From contig NZ_LN611425.1 of assembly GCF_000821245.2 (NCBI RefSeq), positions 1,144,131 to 1,179,713 on the forward strand: a DNA stretch of 35,583 bases, read 5' to 3'. Position numbers and translations under genes: made by a program. This DNA comes from Virgibacillus senegalensis. Lineage in GTDB: Bacteria > Bacillota > Bacilli > Bacillales > Amphibacillaceae. Of the stretch, positions 16,903-25,618 are shown one piece after another. Each line of letters opens with the position of its first letter. Position 1 is the first letter of the stretch. Below the pieces are notes generated by a model. The model had not been told where the DNA came from. It saw nothing but the letters and a program-made list of their open reading frames with translations, and did no database searches.

Positions 16903-18216
16903 TTATCTGCTCAGGATCGATGTTGCTTTCTCTCTAAACTGGGTTGCACCTTCCTCTGGAGACAATTCCCCATACATAACCAGCTCATCTACTTCCTCTA
17001 AAGCCGCTAATACTTCAGAAGACTCTGGTGGGAAATTGGAATCGATTGGCGAACTGTTTTCTGTTACCAATTCGATGTAATCGAATACCTTCTTGTCAGT
17101 CTCGCTCAATTCATCGGACATTTGGTTACGAATTTCTTCTTTGATCGGTACCCCTCTGTCTGATCCACCGATTTTGTAGACCTCTATATTATTGGTAAAG
17201 AAATCGATAAATCTTACAGCTTCTTCCTTGTGTTCGGAGTTTTCACTAACAGACCAAAGCATTGCCGGCTTTAAATACATTCCTTCCGTATTATTAGTAC
17301 CTGGCAGCAAAGTCATTTCCAAGTTACGATCTCCGGCAGCACTAGTTAAAGCAGTAGCTTGGTTGGACCATCTAAAGTCGAAAGGTGCTTTTCCATGGAC
17401 AATCAATTCATCTTCAACACCTTTTATTTGCTGGATGGTGTCATAACCAGGTGCTACCCCGTCATCCACCAATTGCTTGTTCATGGTGAAATAATCGGCA
17501 AGTAGTTGATCATCATCATAGCCTAAATCTGTTCCATCTTCGTTGAACAACTTTTTGCCCTTCTCGCGCAAATAGTATTCAAAAAGGTTTTTCGGTTCCA
17601 TCAATCTAGCTCCGAATTCTCCTGTCTCTTCATGTACTTTTCTTGCTGTTTCTACATAGTCTTCCCATGTCCAATTTTCGTCAGGAAGTTCTGCTCCAGC
17701 CTCTTCTAACATATCGGTATTATAGAAAGCAGTTAACGCATTGGTTCCAGTCGGGATACCAAGCAATTTACCATCCTTCATTCCTGACTCCATTACCGTG
17801 TCACTCACGCCTTCAACATTGATTTCACCACTATCTACAAATTCGGATAAATCTGCAAGAAGACCTTTATCCGCATACTGATTAAGGTATTCACCGAAGT
17901 TTTGCTGCATGATATCTGGAAGATTGTTTCCGGCAGCCTGTGCAGCCATCTTCTCGAAATAACCATCAAATCCGGTGAATTCGGCATCAATCTTGATGTC
18001 CGGGTTTTCTTCTTCAAATTTCTTGATTATTTCCTGTGTTTGGTCATGACGGCTTTGGGATCCCCACCAAGTCATCCGCAAGGTCACTTGATCGCCGTCG
18101 TCTCCTCCCTCATCACTGTTCCCCTCACCGGAAGCTTCATCAGAACCTGAACATGCGGATAACAATAGAATCAAAATTAATGATAAACAAAAACTCCACA
18201 ACAAATTCCTCTTCAT
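16903..18216 (-). CDS. extracellular solute-binding lipoprotein (YesO-like)
   Basis: Captures rhamnogalacturonan oligosaccharides at the cell surface for the YesPQ-like permeases. The 437-residue protein has a lipoprotein signal peptide with lipobox LLSAC, giving an N-terminal acylated Cys at residue 22, then an acidic Gly/Ser/Glu linker (SGSDEASGEGNSDEGGDDG). The rest is a family 1 solute-binding protein (LRMTWWGSQSRHDQTQEI, IDAEFTGFDGYFEKMAAQ). The acidic linker is compatible with a halotolerant host. Its promoter region holds a near-perfect cre at 18238-18251, so glucose repression is likely, and the upstream YesMN-like pair probably activates it. Confidence 0.94.
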   Translation of the reverse strand: MKRNLLWSFCLSLILILLLSACSGSDEASGEGNSDEGGDDGDQVTLRMTWWGSQSRHDQTQEIIKKFEEENPDIKIDAEFTGFDGYFEKMAAQAAGNNLPDIMQQNFGEYLNQYADKGLLADLSEFVDSGEINVEGVSDTVMESGMKDGKLLGIPTGTNALTAFYNTDMLEEAGAELPDENWTWEDYVETARKVHEETGEFGARLMEPKNLFEYYLREKGKKLFNEDGTDLGYDDDQLLADYFTMNKQLVDDGVAPGYDTIQQIKGVEDELIVHGKAPFDFRWSNQATALTSAAGDRNLEMTLLPGTNNTEGMYLKPAMLWSVSENSEHKEEAVRFIDFFTNNIEVYKIGGSDRGVPIKEEIRNQMSDELSETDKKVFDYIELVTENSSPIDSNFPPESSEVLAALEEVDELVMYGELSPEEGATQFREKATSILSR

Positions 18217-18237
18217 CTTTACATCTCCCCTTTGTTT

Positions 18238-18251
18238 TGAAAGCGCTTTCT
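18238..18251. promoter_or_regulatory. cre site upstream of the solute-binding protein gene
   Basis: TGAAAGCGCTTTCT differs from the ideal palindromic cre at one position. It lies 22 bp upstream of the start codon and just downstream of a TATGAT -10-like box, with no good -35, as expected for an activator-dependent promoter repressed by CcpA. Confidence 0.85.
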
Positions 18252-18654
18252 ATCACTTAAACCCATCATAAATCAAGCCATCTACAGAAAAAATAAAATT
18301 TTCAGACTTCTATGTACAAAAAACAGATATGGTCATTTACCTTAAGATTCCTTTTGGAAACGTTGCTTGGAGTTTGAAACGATAAGTAGTTTTTCGGCTA
18401 GTCTTTCTCCAAATTTAATGATTTCAAGTGGTTGACCATGCTGCGGGAGCACTCTCGCTTTCTACGGGAAAAGGTCTTCGACGAGATTCCGCAGAACACG
18501 AGCACAGTCAAGGAAGCTCACCAGTCCTACGTAGAAATTATTACGACAACGGTTAATCTACATGTTTTTACTCAACGAAACTAAGTCAAGAGCCATTCAT
18601 TTCGGAGTTTCTATTAACTGCGTCAAAGCAACTCATTTTCAGCATAGCGATTGA
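18252..18654. other. intergenic stretch with a degenerate Bacillaceae-type dispersed repeat
   Basis: The 467-bp gap between the response regulator and the binding-protein gene holds the binding-protein promoter near its left end. At about 18440-18530 it has a GC-richer block (TGCGGGAGCACTCTCGCTTTC and onward to GATTCCGCAGAACACGAGCAC) that resembles the small palindromic repeats scattered in Bacillaceae genomes, here decayed. I see no protein-coding gene, tRNA or transposase in it. The repeat assignment is from memory of the motif and is tentative. Confidence 0.4.
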
Positions 18655-18691
18655 TAAAAAATAGAGTTGATCCCTTTACTGGGTCAACCCT
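18655..18691 (-). terminator. intrinsic terminator after the response-regulator gene
   Basis: Minus-strand stem AGGGTTGACCC (18681-18691) pairs with GGGATCAACTCT (18663-18674) with one bulge, followed by six U (18656-18661). It overlaps the stop codon at 18684. Confidence 0.75.
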
Positions 18692-20255
18692 GTTTTTCAA
18701 CGATATTTGTTTTGAATTCAGTGGGGGTCATCCCTGTATATTTTTTAAAAACTTGTCCGAAATAACGGGGGTTATTTCCGAATCCTACAGCTTCTGCTAC
18801 TTCAAACACTTTGACATGATCTGTCTCTTCTATCAGTTCTTTGGCTGCATCTATTCTAAGGTTAACCAAAAAGTTTGAGAACCGCTCCCCTTTCTCCTTT
18901 TTGAAGAGCTTTCCTAAGTAGTCAGGGTTCATGTAAAGTACATCGGCAGCAATCTTTGACAAGGATAATTCCTGCTCTGCAAGGTTGTTTTCCACATATT
19001 CTATCACCCTGGTGATAATGTTTGTCTGGGTTTGCTTTGTTCGTTCATAGTGATGAGCAGTAATTTCTTCCGCAATCTCCATAATATATTGTTTTATTTC
19101 CAGGAAATGATTGTACTGCTGAAAGAAAACGATTTGTTGAAAGTAATGATCCATCGCCTGCTTTTCCGCCTGACGTATAATCGACATGTATAATTCCAAA
19201 CAATGGGATTTTACCAGACGTGCCTCAAGTTTTCGACTGTGTATGTCTTCGAAAAAATCACTTAAATAACGCCGCATCGCTTCAGCGTTACCACTACGTA
19301 CGGCCAGCAGCAAATCTTCATGATCGTATTGCAAGTCTTTAAATCTGGCACCCCCCGGATTCCCAACATCCTGAACCGTGATAATGCTTCCATCGGCAAG
19401 ATAAAATCGTTGGGTAAGGCAATTGATCGCTTCGTTGTACAGCATCCTCAATTCGCTAATACTGCCGGGATTGCTAATTGCAGTAGTAAAAGTCTTTTGA
19501 TAGAAACTTGTATACGACTTCTTAATTTCTTTCAAATGATGAGATAATTCTTCCACCGATATATCCTCAAGCATGAGCACGATTCGCTCACCTATGGTCG
19601 TAGACATAAGCACCGACTGAACTTCACCCAACTGTCCGGTCACCATTTCTTTGAGGGCAAATTGTTGTTCGTATTCATGTTTGCCGTCAACTACCAGTAC
19701 CAATAACCGGAACAATTTCGATGTTGTTTGCAGACCGAACATTTGACTGTAGTTTTCCCAATCCTGAATACTGTAGCTCTTATTCGTAATGTAGTCTTTC
19801 AAAAATTGCTCTTTTGCTTTCGGCATCACTTTTTGCAAATGGCTTCTCATTCTTTCCAGGAATGCTTGCTTTTGATTTTTTTCATCAAGATCTCCTACAA
19901 TTTCTCGCAATGCTGCCTCGATCTTCTTTTCATTGCTCGGTTTTAATAAATAGTGCTTTACGTTGCATTCCATGGCCGTTTTGGCAAACTCGAATTCATC
20001 ATATCCCGATAAGACGATGAAACGGATTTCCGGGTTTAGGCTGTAAACTTGTTGAATCAGCTCCACTCCATTCATCCCTGGCATTTTTATATCGGTAATG
20101 ACGATATCAGGGGGACTTTGCTTGATAAGGTCAAAAGCCATTTGCCCATTGGAAGCTTTGGCCTGTAAAGACGTTTTACAAGCTGTCCAGTTGACCAAAG
20201 CGGCGATTCCCTCCAATATATTCACTTCATCGTCTACTAACAACACATCATACAT
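18684..20255 (-). CDS. AraC-type response regulator (YesN-like)
   Basis: Cytoplasmic transcriptional activator of a YesM/YesN-type pair. The 523-residue protein has an N-terminal receiver domain (1-120) with acidic pocket VDDE, phospho-acceptor Asp55 in ITDIKMPG, the switch Ser in VLSGYDEF and Lys in LLKPS. A long middle domain (about 130-410) follows, then two AraC helix-turn-helix motifs (about 420-520, ending FKKYTGMTPTEFKTN). The likely target is the binding-protein/permease/GH105 operon just downstream. Start: the ATG at 20255 is favoured by the GGGGTGAGG site; the GTG at 20264 that overlaps the kinase stop is a weaker option. Transcription ends at the hairpin overlapping its stop codon. 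Confidence 0.93.
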   Translation of the reverse strand: MYDVLLVDDEVNILEGIAALVNWTACKTSLQAKASNGQMAFDLIKQSPPDIVITDIKMPGMNGVELIQQVYSLNPEIRFIVLSGYDEFEFAKTAMECNVKHYLLKPSNEKKIEAALREIVGDLDEKNQKQAFLERMRSHLQKVMPKAKEQFLKDYITNKSYSIQDWENYSQMFGLQTTSKLFRLLVLVVDGKHEYEQQFALKEMVTGQLGEVQSVLMSTTIGERIVLMLEDISVEELSHHLKEIKKSYTSFYQKTFTTAISNPGSISELRMLYNEAINCLTQRFYLADGSIITVQDVGNPGGARFKDLQYDHEDLLLAVRSGNAEAMRRYLSDFFEDIHSRKLEARLVKSHCLELYMSIIRQAEKQAMDHYFQQIVFFQQYNHFLEIKQYIMEIAEEITAHHYERTKQTQTNIITRVIEYVENNLAEQELSLSKIAADVLYMNPDYLGKLFKKEKGERFSNFLVNLRIDAAKELIEETDHVKVFEVAEAVGFGNNPRYFGQVFKKYTGMTPTEFKTNIVEKQG

Positions 20256-20260
20256 GGTCC

Positions 20261-21979
20261 TCACCCCACCATATTCGGTATTAAGATACTTACCTGTGTC
20301 CCCTCTCCAACACGGCTTTCAATCATGATTCCATAATCCTTGCCAAACATCAGCTTAATTCGCTCGTTAATGTTTTTTAACCCGATACCTGAACTTTTCG
20401 AACGGATCTCCCCTTTGTAAATTCCCTCCAGCTTACTTGGCTCAATTCCAGGTCCATTATCTTCTACTACGATTAGCAGGTTCTCTCCGACATGCTCAAA
20501 ACGGACCGTCACACAGCATTTAGTAACCATTTCTTCCAAACCATGCTGAATTGCGTTTTCTATGATTGGCTGGATGGTCAACTTAGGAATCTGGCAATCT
20601 TTAAACGGTTGCCATTCACTAAGATGAAATTCCAGTCTGTTTTCATAGCGATACTTTTGTATCGTAATGTAATTGTTCACGATTTCCAATTCTTCTTTTA
20701 TTGTGATCATAGCTGCTTTTTTACTGATAATATTCCGCATCATATTGCCTAGCGCCTCAGCCATTACCGATATCTTTTCCTGTTGGTTAAGTTTAGCCAT
20801 CCAATTTATAGAATCAAGCGTGTTATAGAGAAAATGGGGGTTGATTTGAGCCTGTAATGCTTTATATTCCGTTTCCTTGATAATCAATTGTTTCGTATAG
20901 TTTTCTTTGATTAACTGATTGATTTTATCGAGCATCAAACGAAAATTAACATGTAACTGTCCAACTTCATCGTTGTAATAATTTTCAGGAACAGAAGCCT
21001 GCTCTTCAAAGTTACCGTCCTGGACTTGTTTCATCCGCACAGACAACGCTTCCAGTGGCTTTGAAATGTACTCTGCAGCCTTTCTGCTCAAAAGGACGGT
21101 CAACGTCAGCATAAACAGGAAACAAATGACCATAATTCGTTTTATTGTTTTGGATTGCCTAGTAATATCACTAAATGGCAGTGCTTGAAAATAAGTAAGT
21201 TTGGAAAATCGTGAATGTTTATAAGTGAGCAGATAATCCTTTCTGTCCAATTCCATGATGTCGTAGCCGTTTTTCCTTGTCGGCAATTCTTTTAGATTTA
21301 AATCAATTTCCCCATTTTGGTAGTAGATTTCATTCCCATTCGTTACGATGAAGTTTTTATGTCTGGAAAAATCAAGCGTCTGGTCCACAAATTTATTCAT
21401 GTCGATAGATACAATCAGAATTCCCATGTTTGCCAAGTTGACATTTTCCGTTCTGCGTATTAACCTGGCAGCGGAAATTCCGTTCTTTCCAGGGATTTTA
21501 GACCAGTTATTCGAACCTTCCGAGGCATATACCAGTTCCCTTATTTTTTCAACGTCGTTTTCTATCTTTGTGTCATAGCCCGTCGTATACTTTTCACCAT
21601 ATCTGTCTACTACTTGAATGGAAGAAATGTATCTTTCGGTTGAGGCAAAAGTAAGCAGACGATCGAGCAGATTTGCTTTCGTTTTATAATCTTCAAATCC
21701 GAGTTTCCGCTCATTGATCGTTTCCATATATTCCTGTACGAGGGAATCGGTACTGACCTGGAAGGTCAGATTCTCTATTTTTTTCAATTCTTCATCAATG
21801 ACAGTGGAGGACAACTGAAGCATATCTGCCGACTCCTGATAGATCCGTTCTTCATAAAGCTTTGTAAAGTAATGGTATGTAACCATTCCAATGATGCAAA
21901 AAATTAGTAAAAGCAGTAACGAAATCGAAAATATTTTATTTTTTATTTTAATGCTGCTGTAAAAAGGACGAAACCGCAT
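20261..21979 (-). CDS. sensor histidine kinase (YesM-like, HPK7/LytS-type)
   Basis: A 572-residue membrane kinase with two membrane segments (about 16-34 and 281-299) flanking an extracellular sensor domain of about 245 residues (Cache-like), then HAMP (300-355). The His-kinase domain has phospho-acceptor His382 in QINPHFLYNTLDS. The ATPase has N-box PIIENAIQHG (Asn475), DNGPGI and GIGLKNINER. It probably senses pectic oligosaccharides or a binding-protein complex and phosphorylates the YesN-like regulator. The ATG has AGGGGGG upstream. A cre-like site at 21990-22003 sits between the TATAAT box and the start. Confidence 0.94.
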   Translation of the reverse strand: MRFRPFYSSIKIKNKIFSISLLLLLIFCIIGMVTYHYFTKLYEERIYQESADMLQLSSTVIDEELKKIENLTFQVSTDSLVQEYMETINERKLGFEDYKTKANLLDRLLTFASTERYISSIQVVDRYGEKYTTGYDTKIENDVEKIRELVYASEGSNNWSKIPGKNGISAARLIRRTENVNLANMGILIVSIDMNKFVDQTLDFSRHKNFIVTNGNEIYYQNGEIDLNLKELPTRKNGYDIMELDRKDYLLTYKHSRFSKLTYFQALPFSDITRQSKTIKRIMVICFLFMLTLTVLLSRKAAEYISKPLEALSVRMKQVQDGNFEEQASVPENYYNDEVGQLHVNFRLMLDKINQLIKENYTKQLIIKETEYKALQAQINPHFLYNTLDSINWMAKLNQQEKISVMAEALGNMMRNIISKKAAMITIKEELEIVNNYITIQKYRYENRLEFHLSEWQPFKDCQIPKLTIQPIIENAIQHGLEEMVTKCCVTVRFEHVGENLLIVVEDNGPGIEPSKLEGIYKGEIRSKSSGIGLKNINERIKLMFGKDYGIMIESRVGEGTQVSILIPNMVG

Positions 21980-21989
21980 AATACCCCCC

Positions 21990-22018
21990 TGTCAAGCGCT
22001 TACATTTTCTATCATTAT
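21990..22018 (-). promoter_or_regulatory. sensor-kinase promoter -10 with cre-like site
   Basis: On the minus strand a TATAAT box (about 22013-22018) is followed 10 bp later by TGTAAGCGCTTGAC (21990-22003), a cre-like palindrome matching the left half fully and the right half partly. No good -35 is visible; instead an inverted repeat CTACTG-GA-CAGTAG lies there (about 22027-22040) and could bind a regulator. Confidence 0.5.
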
Positions 22019-22062
22019 AGCACTTTCTACTGGACAGTAGGCGGTGACATTTCACTTGTTTG

Positions 22063-23382
22063 TTATCCTGCCCCCAAGTCCTGCTTTCTTCGTTTTTGCT
22101 GCCTCATCATCTGGTAGACGATCAAGCTAACAAGTCCAAGACCCGCCAACTCACCCAAAGACGCAGCAAATGAACCACTTATGCCGTTCCATTCCGGAAA
22201 CAACCCGACAAATAACCAAATACTAAGAATCACAGTCATCATGTTAAAAAGCTGGGCGATCAGCATTTTCCTCGTTTGACGATTCAACATTAGGAAACCG
22301 TTTAAGAAGTCCACCCAAGGGAATACAAAGGTTTTTATGATAAAAAATTTCATCACAGCTAATGTCGAGACAGCCAATTCTCCCTTCGCCCCCATAACAG
22401 TATCCATGAACCAAAAGCCAGCGGGTGTATAACAAAGCAGCAAAAGGAGCAGAGTTGGGAGAATACTGGCAACAGCCATGAATCTGACCACTTTTTGTTT
22501 ATTAGTTTCATATAATTGTAATACCAGTTGATGGGTGTACATAAAGAAACTCAACAGCATCTGGGTAATGCTGTAGGCTAGCGCGAACGACGCAATCCCT
22601 ATTTCCATATTTTCTGATTTGGCTAAGAAGACATAAATAATCGGAATCAATATGGTTTGAATTACAAAGTAAAAGACCAAAGGCATATAAAACTGTACTA
22701 TCTCTAACATCGCAAGTGGCTGGACCTCTTTTGGATAATGCGTTGCTAGAATCTCTCTTCCTTTCCACACACTAATGCCACACTCAATAATCATTCCCGT
22801 CAAAAAAATCACAGAACCTGTTGCACTAGTAACGTATCCGAAGAATACAAACAAATAGGCAATAAGAAACATGGCAAGCAGACGGACAATAACCCCTATG
22901 GTTAGCCACTTCGTCTGTAAGTGATTGATGATAATACCTTGATATATTCCACGAATTCCTGAAAAAATGATGACAACGGTAATTACTTTAAATGCAGACG
23001 AAATCGTCTGGACCATGTTTTCATCGGCATGGAATAGGTGGATATATACCCAGTCACCAACTGTACTGTAGGCCATCGCCATACTTAGACCGATAATGAC
23101 TGTCAATATATACACCATGAACATCAACAGCTTCCTAAAGGCAAGTTTATCCTTAACCAATGCTGAACATGTCTGACGAAACACAATGATTGGTCGTTCA
23201 ATAATTCCGAATAACGAAAATGCTACTGCATAACAAGCTATAATAAACGCTGCATGCTCGCCACGACTTAATGTCCCGTTAATAATTACGTGCGTAATCG
23301 AAGTCAAGCTTGCCGAAAAACCGAGCGGAATAAAAAATCCCGCAAGTTCTTTATAGCCAAATGTTTGGGATTGTTTAGTCAC
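22063..23382 (-). CDS. MATE/ANK-like multidrug-oligosaccharidyl-lipid superfamily membrane protein
   Basis: A 439-residue membrane protein with about 12 hydrophobic segments and few charges, organised like MOP-superfamily exporters (two related six-helix halves; FIPLGFSASLTSITHVIINGTLS at the start and GSFAASLGELAGLGLVSL near the end). It most resembles MATE-like or ANK-type proteins; the substrate is unknown. The start is GTG at 23382 with AAGGG nine bases upstream. It follows the M24-fold gene by 40 bp and the two look cotranscribed. Its presence inside a pectin regulon suggests export or exchange of a catabolic by-product, but that is inference. Confidence 0.7.
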   Translation of the reverse strand: MTKQSQTFGYKELAGFFIPLGFSASLTSITHVIINGTLSRGEHAAFIIACYAVAFSLFGIIERPIIVFRQTCSALVKDKLAFRKLLMFMVYILTVIIGLSMAMAYSTVGDWVYIHLFHADENMVQTISSAFKVITVVIIFSGIRGIYQGIIINHLQTKWLTIGVIVRLLAMFLIAYLFVFFGYVTSATGSVIFLTGMIIECGISVWKGREILATHYPKEVQPLAMLEIVQFYMPLVFYFVIQTILIPIIYVFLAKSENMEIGIASFALAYSITQMLLSFFMYTHQLVLQLYETNKQKVVRFMAVASILPTLLLLLLCYTPAGFWFMDTVMGAKGELAVSTLAVMKFFIIKTFVFPWVDFLNGFLMLNRQTRKMLIAQLFNMMTVILSIWLFVGLFPEWNGISGSFAASLGELAGLGLVSLIVYQMMRQQKRRKQDLGAG

Positions 23383-23422
23383 TGGTTGTCGCCCTTCTTT
23401 CCATGCTTTTACTTTCGTTTAT

Positions 23423-24499
23423 TCACCGAATGAGTATATCCGGTCGTTCAATAACCTTTGTCCCAGCTTTCACTTCCAGCATTGGATAATCACCTGTATA
23501 GCTGATAATTTCCGATCCCGTTTCCCCGACGAGGATGGTGTCTTCCGATTTCACGCCTGCAATGCTCGGATTCCACGCAAATACCTGCCCAACCTGGACA
23601 ACCGTATCCGCATGGTATGGCAGAAGCAGTTTTTCCCTTGAATTATAGCCGGAGAGTCCTCCTTGATGATGTTGCTTCCATTCTTGAGGATAACCAGCAT
23701 CACGATAGGCAATTTGCATCTGCTCGTACAGACTCCGAAAATCAACGCCGGCTTCTGTAGCTGCAATCAAGCGAGAATCTACCGCGATCACTCCGCGATG
23801 CCTCTCTTTAATCGTCTCAGAGGGTTCTCCGAAATGAACAAGTCTTGAGGCTGATACCACCTTCCCGTTTTTCCTTGTACAGACAACCAGCATGGCATAT
23901 TGATTCAAACGCATGGAAGTGGGAAGTGGATGACGGCGCTTGAATATCCGTTCATCTACTGCGGCCAGATTCACAATCGGCTCCAATCCTCTTTCCAGGC
24001 ATGCCTTGGCAATCCGTCCGGCAAGTTGATATTCACTCTCCCCTTGTTTAAGTTCAAAAGCAGCTTGTTCGATTGCTTTTCCGGTCAGTACTCCCTGCTT
24101 ACGAATTTCCTCTATATCAGTGCCTGTCAATATCGTTCGAACTCCGATTAGCTGCTGCTCTACATCCGTGTCTAATAAAAGTTCTTGGCGGTCCACGTAG
24201 TCAAATAGCAACTCTTCAAACAGCTTTGGTTCATACCAGGGAAATACTTCGATGAAATCAAAATCGAAATCAAATTCCTCTTCAACCAGACGTTCTGCTT
24301 CTATGTTATTAACAAACAATCCTACCTCTGTTTCGGTAACCAAGATACTTGCCGGAGATTTTTCCGTTGCTGTATTGATAAAACTTCGTCCGTTTGTCAG
24401 CCAAGATATATTTTTTTGCAGGGAAAGCAATAAACCGTTTTTTCCCGAATCTAATAACACACCACGTATCCGATCTACTTTTCCACTATTGACACCCAT
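23423..24499 (-). CDS. M24-fold (creatinase/aminopeptidase P-like) protein, metal ligands apparently missing
   Basis: A 358-residue protein with the two-domain creatinase/prolidase layout: an N-terminal creatinase-like domain (ISWLTNGRSFINTA, ILVTETEVGLFVNNIEAERL) and a C-terminal pita-bread-like domain (EEIRKQGVLTGKAIEQAAFELKQG, HHQGGLSGY, SEDTILVGE). The M24 metal pair Asp/Asp expected after the HPLPTS segment is not there: the aligned strand reads AMLVVCTRKNGKVVSASRLV with no Asp. One His and the late Glu remain. It is thus probably not a metallopeptidase and may be a binding or non-metal hydrolase. ATG at 24499 with AGGGG is preferred over TTG at 24508. It lies between the IolB-like gene and the MATE-like gene. 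Confidence 0.75.
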   Translation of the reverse strand: MGVNSGKVDRIRGVLLDSGKNGLLLSLQKNISWLTNGRSFINTATEKSPASILVTETEVGLFVNNIEAERLVEEEFDFDFDFIEVFPWYEPKLFEELLFDYVDRQELLLDTDVEQQLIGVRTILTGTDIEEIRKQGVLTGKAIEQAAFELKQGESEYQLAGRIAKACLERGLEPIVNLAAVDERIFKRRHPLPTSMRLNQYAMLVVCTRKNGKVVSASRLVHFGEPSETIKERHRGVIAVDSRLIAATEAGVDFRSLYEQMQIAYRDAGYPQEWKQHHQGGLSGYNSREKLLLPYHADTVVQVGQVFAWNPSIAGVKSEDTILVGETGSEIISYTGDYPMLEVKAGTKVIERPDILIR

Positions 24500-24585
24500 T
24501 CCTTTCAACCCCTTTTAGGAACTCCATAAATAATCCATGTTACTACTTCATTCTTCCTGGAACTTGAGTGAATGTTTCCATGTTT

Positions 24586-24623
24586 AAAAACAAAACAGGG
24601 AGCAATCCATGCCCCCTCTGTTT
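24586..24623 (-). terminator. intrinsic terminator after the IolB-like gene
   Basis: Minus-strand arms 24611-24623 and 24593-24603 form an AAACAG-rich stem with G-C inner pairs and small bulges, followed by a UUUUGUUUUU tract (24586-24595). It separates the IolB-like gene from the M24/MATE pair. Confidence 0.65.
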
Positions 24624-24645
24624 CTCTTCATTATCCTCAAATTCC

Positions 24646-25446
24646 CTACTTATCATGCAGCCATTTGTGATCTGGGTCTTCATAAGGATTGAGTTTCCGA
24701 CCTGACTCTCCAGCCATAAACCACAAGTAGTAAACCTGATAGCCACCAGCTGCGCCAACTGGATGGTAACCTATATCAATCGCAAAGCTGTCTCCGTGTC
24801 TAATCGGATGGGCAGTATCAATTTTTCCGTCTTTCGTATAATGGTGCTGCACACCAAATCCTTGCTCTGGATTTACTTGGTAATGATAAATTTCTTCCAA
24901 GTTAGGCTCTTCCGGCGAAAATTCCCCATCATGCTTATGTGGTGGATAACCAGACCATTGACCAGCTTCGTTGATTGTTTCCCCTAGTACCATCCGATGG
25001 ACTCTTCCATCTGCATTGTCGGCGATAATATCGCATACGGTTCGATTCCATTGTTTCTCTCCGCGCTTATGTACGACGATATCGTCAGGTTTGACGACAA
25101 AAGGTTCGAATTTTTCTTCCGCTTTCACTTTACAGACAGCAATTTGTACATCTGTATCAGCTACGACTTGGTAAGAAGACTGACAAGGTATATAAACAGT
25201 AGTTGCCTTCCCCGAGAAAACGCTTTCTCTTCCACCCAGCTCGTTCCAGTTTTGACCTTCTGTTTCAAGTGATGCAGTTCCTCTTAAAATCACTAATGCA
25301 GTTTCATAGGAGCCAGTATCTGCAGTAAAGGATCCTCCTTTGTCCAAAGTTAATTTCCCAAATGCAAGGTATTCAAGTAATTCATAATCCTCACCAAATA
25401 TGTCTTGATATCCTTTTTGGTCTGAAGCTTTTATAAAACGATCCAT
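24646..25446 (-). CDS. IolB/KduI-superfamily sugar-acid isomerase
   Basis: A 266-residue double-cupin protein clearly of the 5-deoxy-glucuronate isomerase (IolB) family: GETINEAGQWSGYPPHKHDG, LEEIYHYQVNPEQGFG, IGYHPVGAAGGYQVYYLW. Metal ligands are His170, His172, Glu185 and His228. IolB acts in inositol breakdown, but there is no iol gene here. The promoter bears the same 16-bp operator as uxaA and the pectate lyase, so it belongs to the hexuronate regulon. I infer that it isomerises a hexuronate or deoxy-uronate, possibly standing in for the missing uronate isomerase UxaC. AAAAGGAGAG precedes the ATG. A cre-like AGAAAACGCTTTCT lies within it at 25215-25228. Confidence 0.87.
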   Translation of the reverse strand: MDRFIKASDQKGYQDIFGEDYELLEYLAFGKLTLDKGGSFTADTGSYETALVILRGTASLETEGQNWNELGGRESVFSGKATTVYIPCQSSYQVVADTDVQIAVCKVKAEEKFEPFVVKPDDIVVHKRGEKQWNRTVCDIIADNADGRVHRMVLGETINEAGQWSGYPPHKHDGEFSPEEPNLEEIYHYQVNPEQGFGVQHHYTKDGKIDTAHPIRHGDSFAIDIGYHPVGAAGGYQVYYLWFMAGESGRKLNPYEDPDHKWLHDK

Positions 25447-25465
25447 CGATTACCCTCTCCTTTTA

Positions 25466-25481
25466 ATAACAACGTTGTTAT
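25466..25481. promoter_or_regulatory. LacI-type operator O3 upstream of the IolB-like gene
   Basis: An exact copy of the 16-bp palindrome at 7981-7996, 20 bp upstream of the start codon. On the minus strand it follows a plausible promoter (TTGAAA, 17 bp, TAAACT). Confidence 0.88.
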
Positions 25482-25561
25482 TTCAGTTTATAAAATATTC
25501 TGATGATTTTCAAGTCTTTTCTTTCGCATTTTTCTTTAAAGACTAGATTTGATTTTAATTA

Positions 25562-25611
25562 TAAAAAAAGCGGCTCCCATTAGTCTAATAAGAGACTTAT
25601 GGGGCAGCCGC
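25562..25611 (-). terminator. strong intrinsic terminator after the pectate lyase gene
   Basis: Long stem (arms about 25570-25587 and 25595-25611, minor mismatches) ending in GCCGC, followed on the minus strand by seven U. It begins only 8 bp past the pectate lyase stop. Confidence 0.92.
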
Positions 25612-25618
25612 ACGTCTT

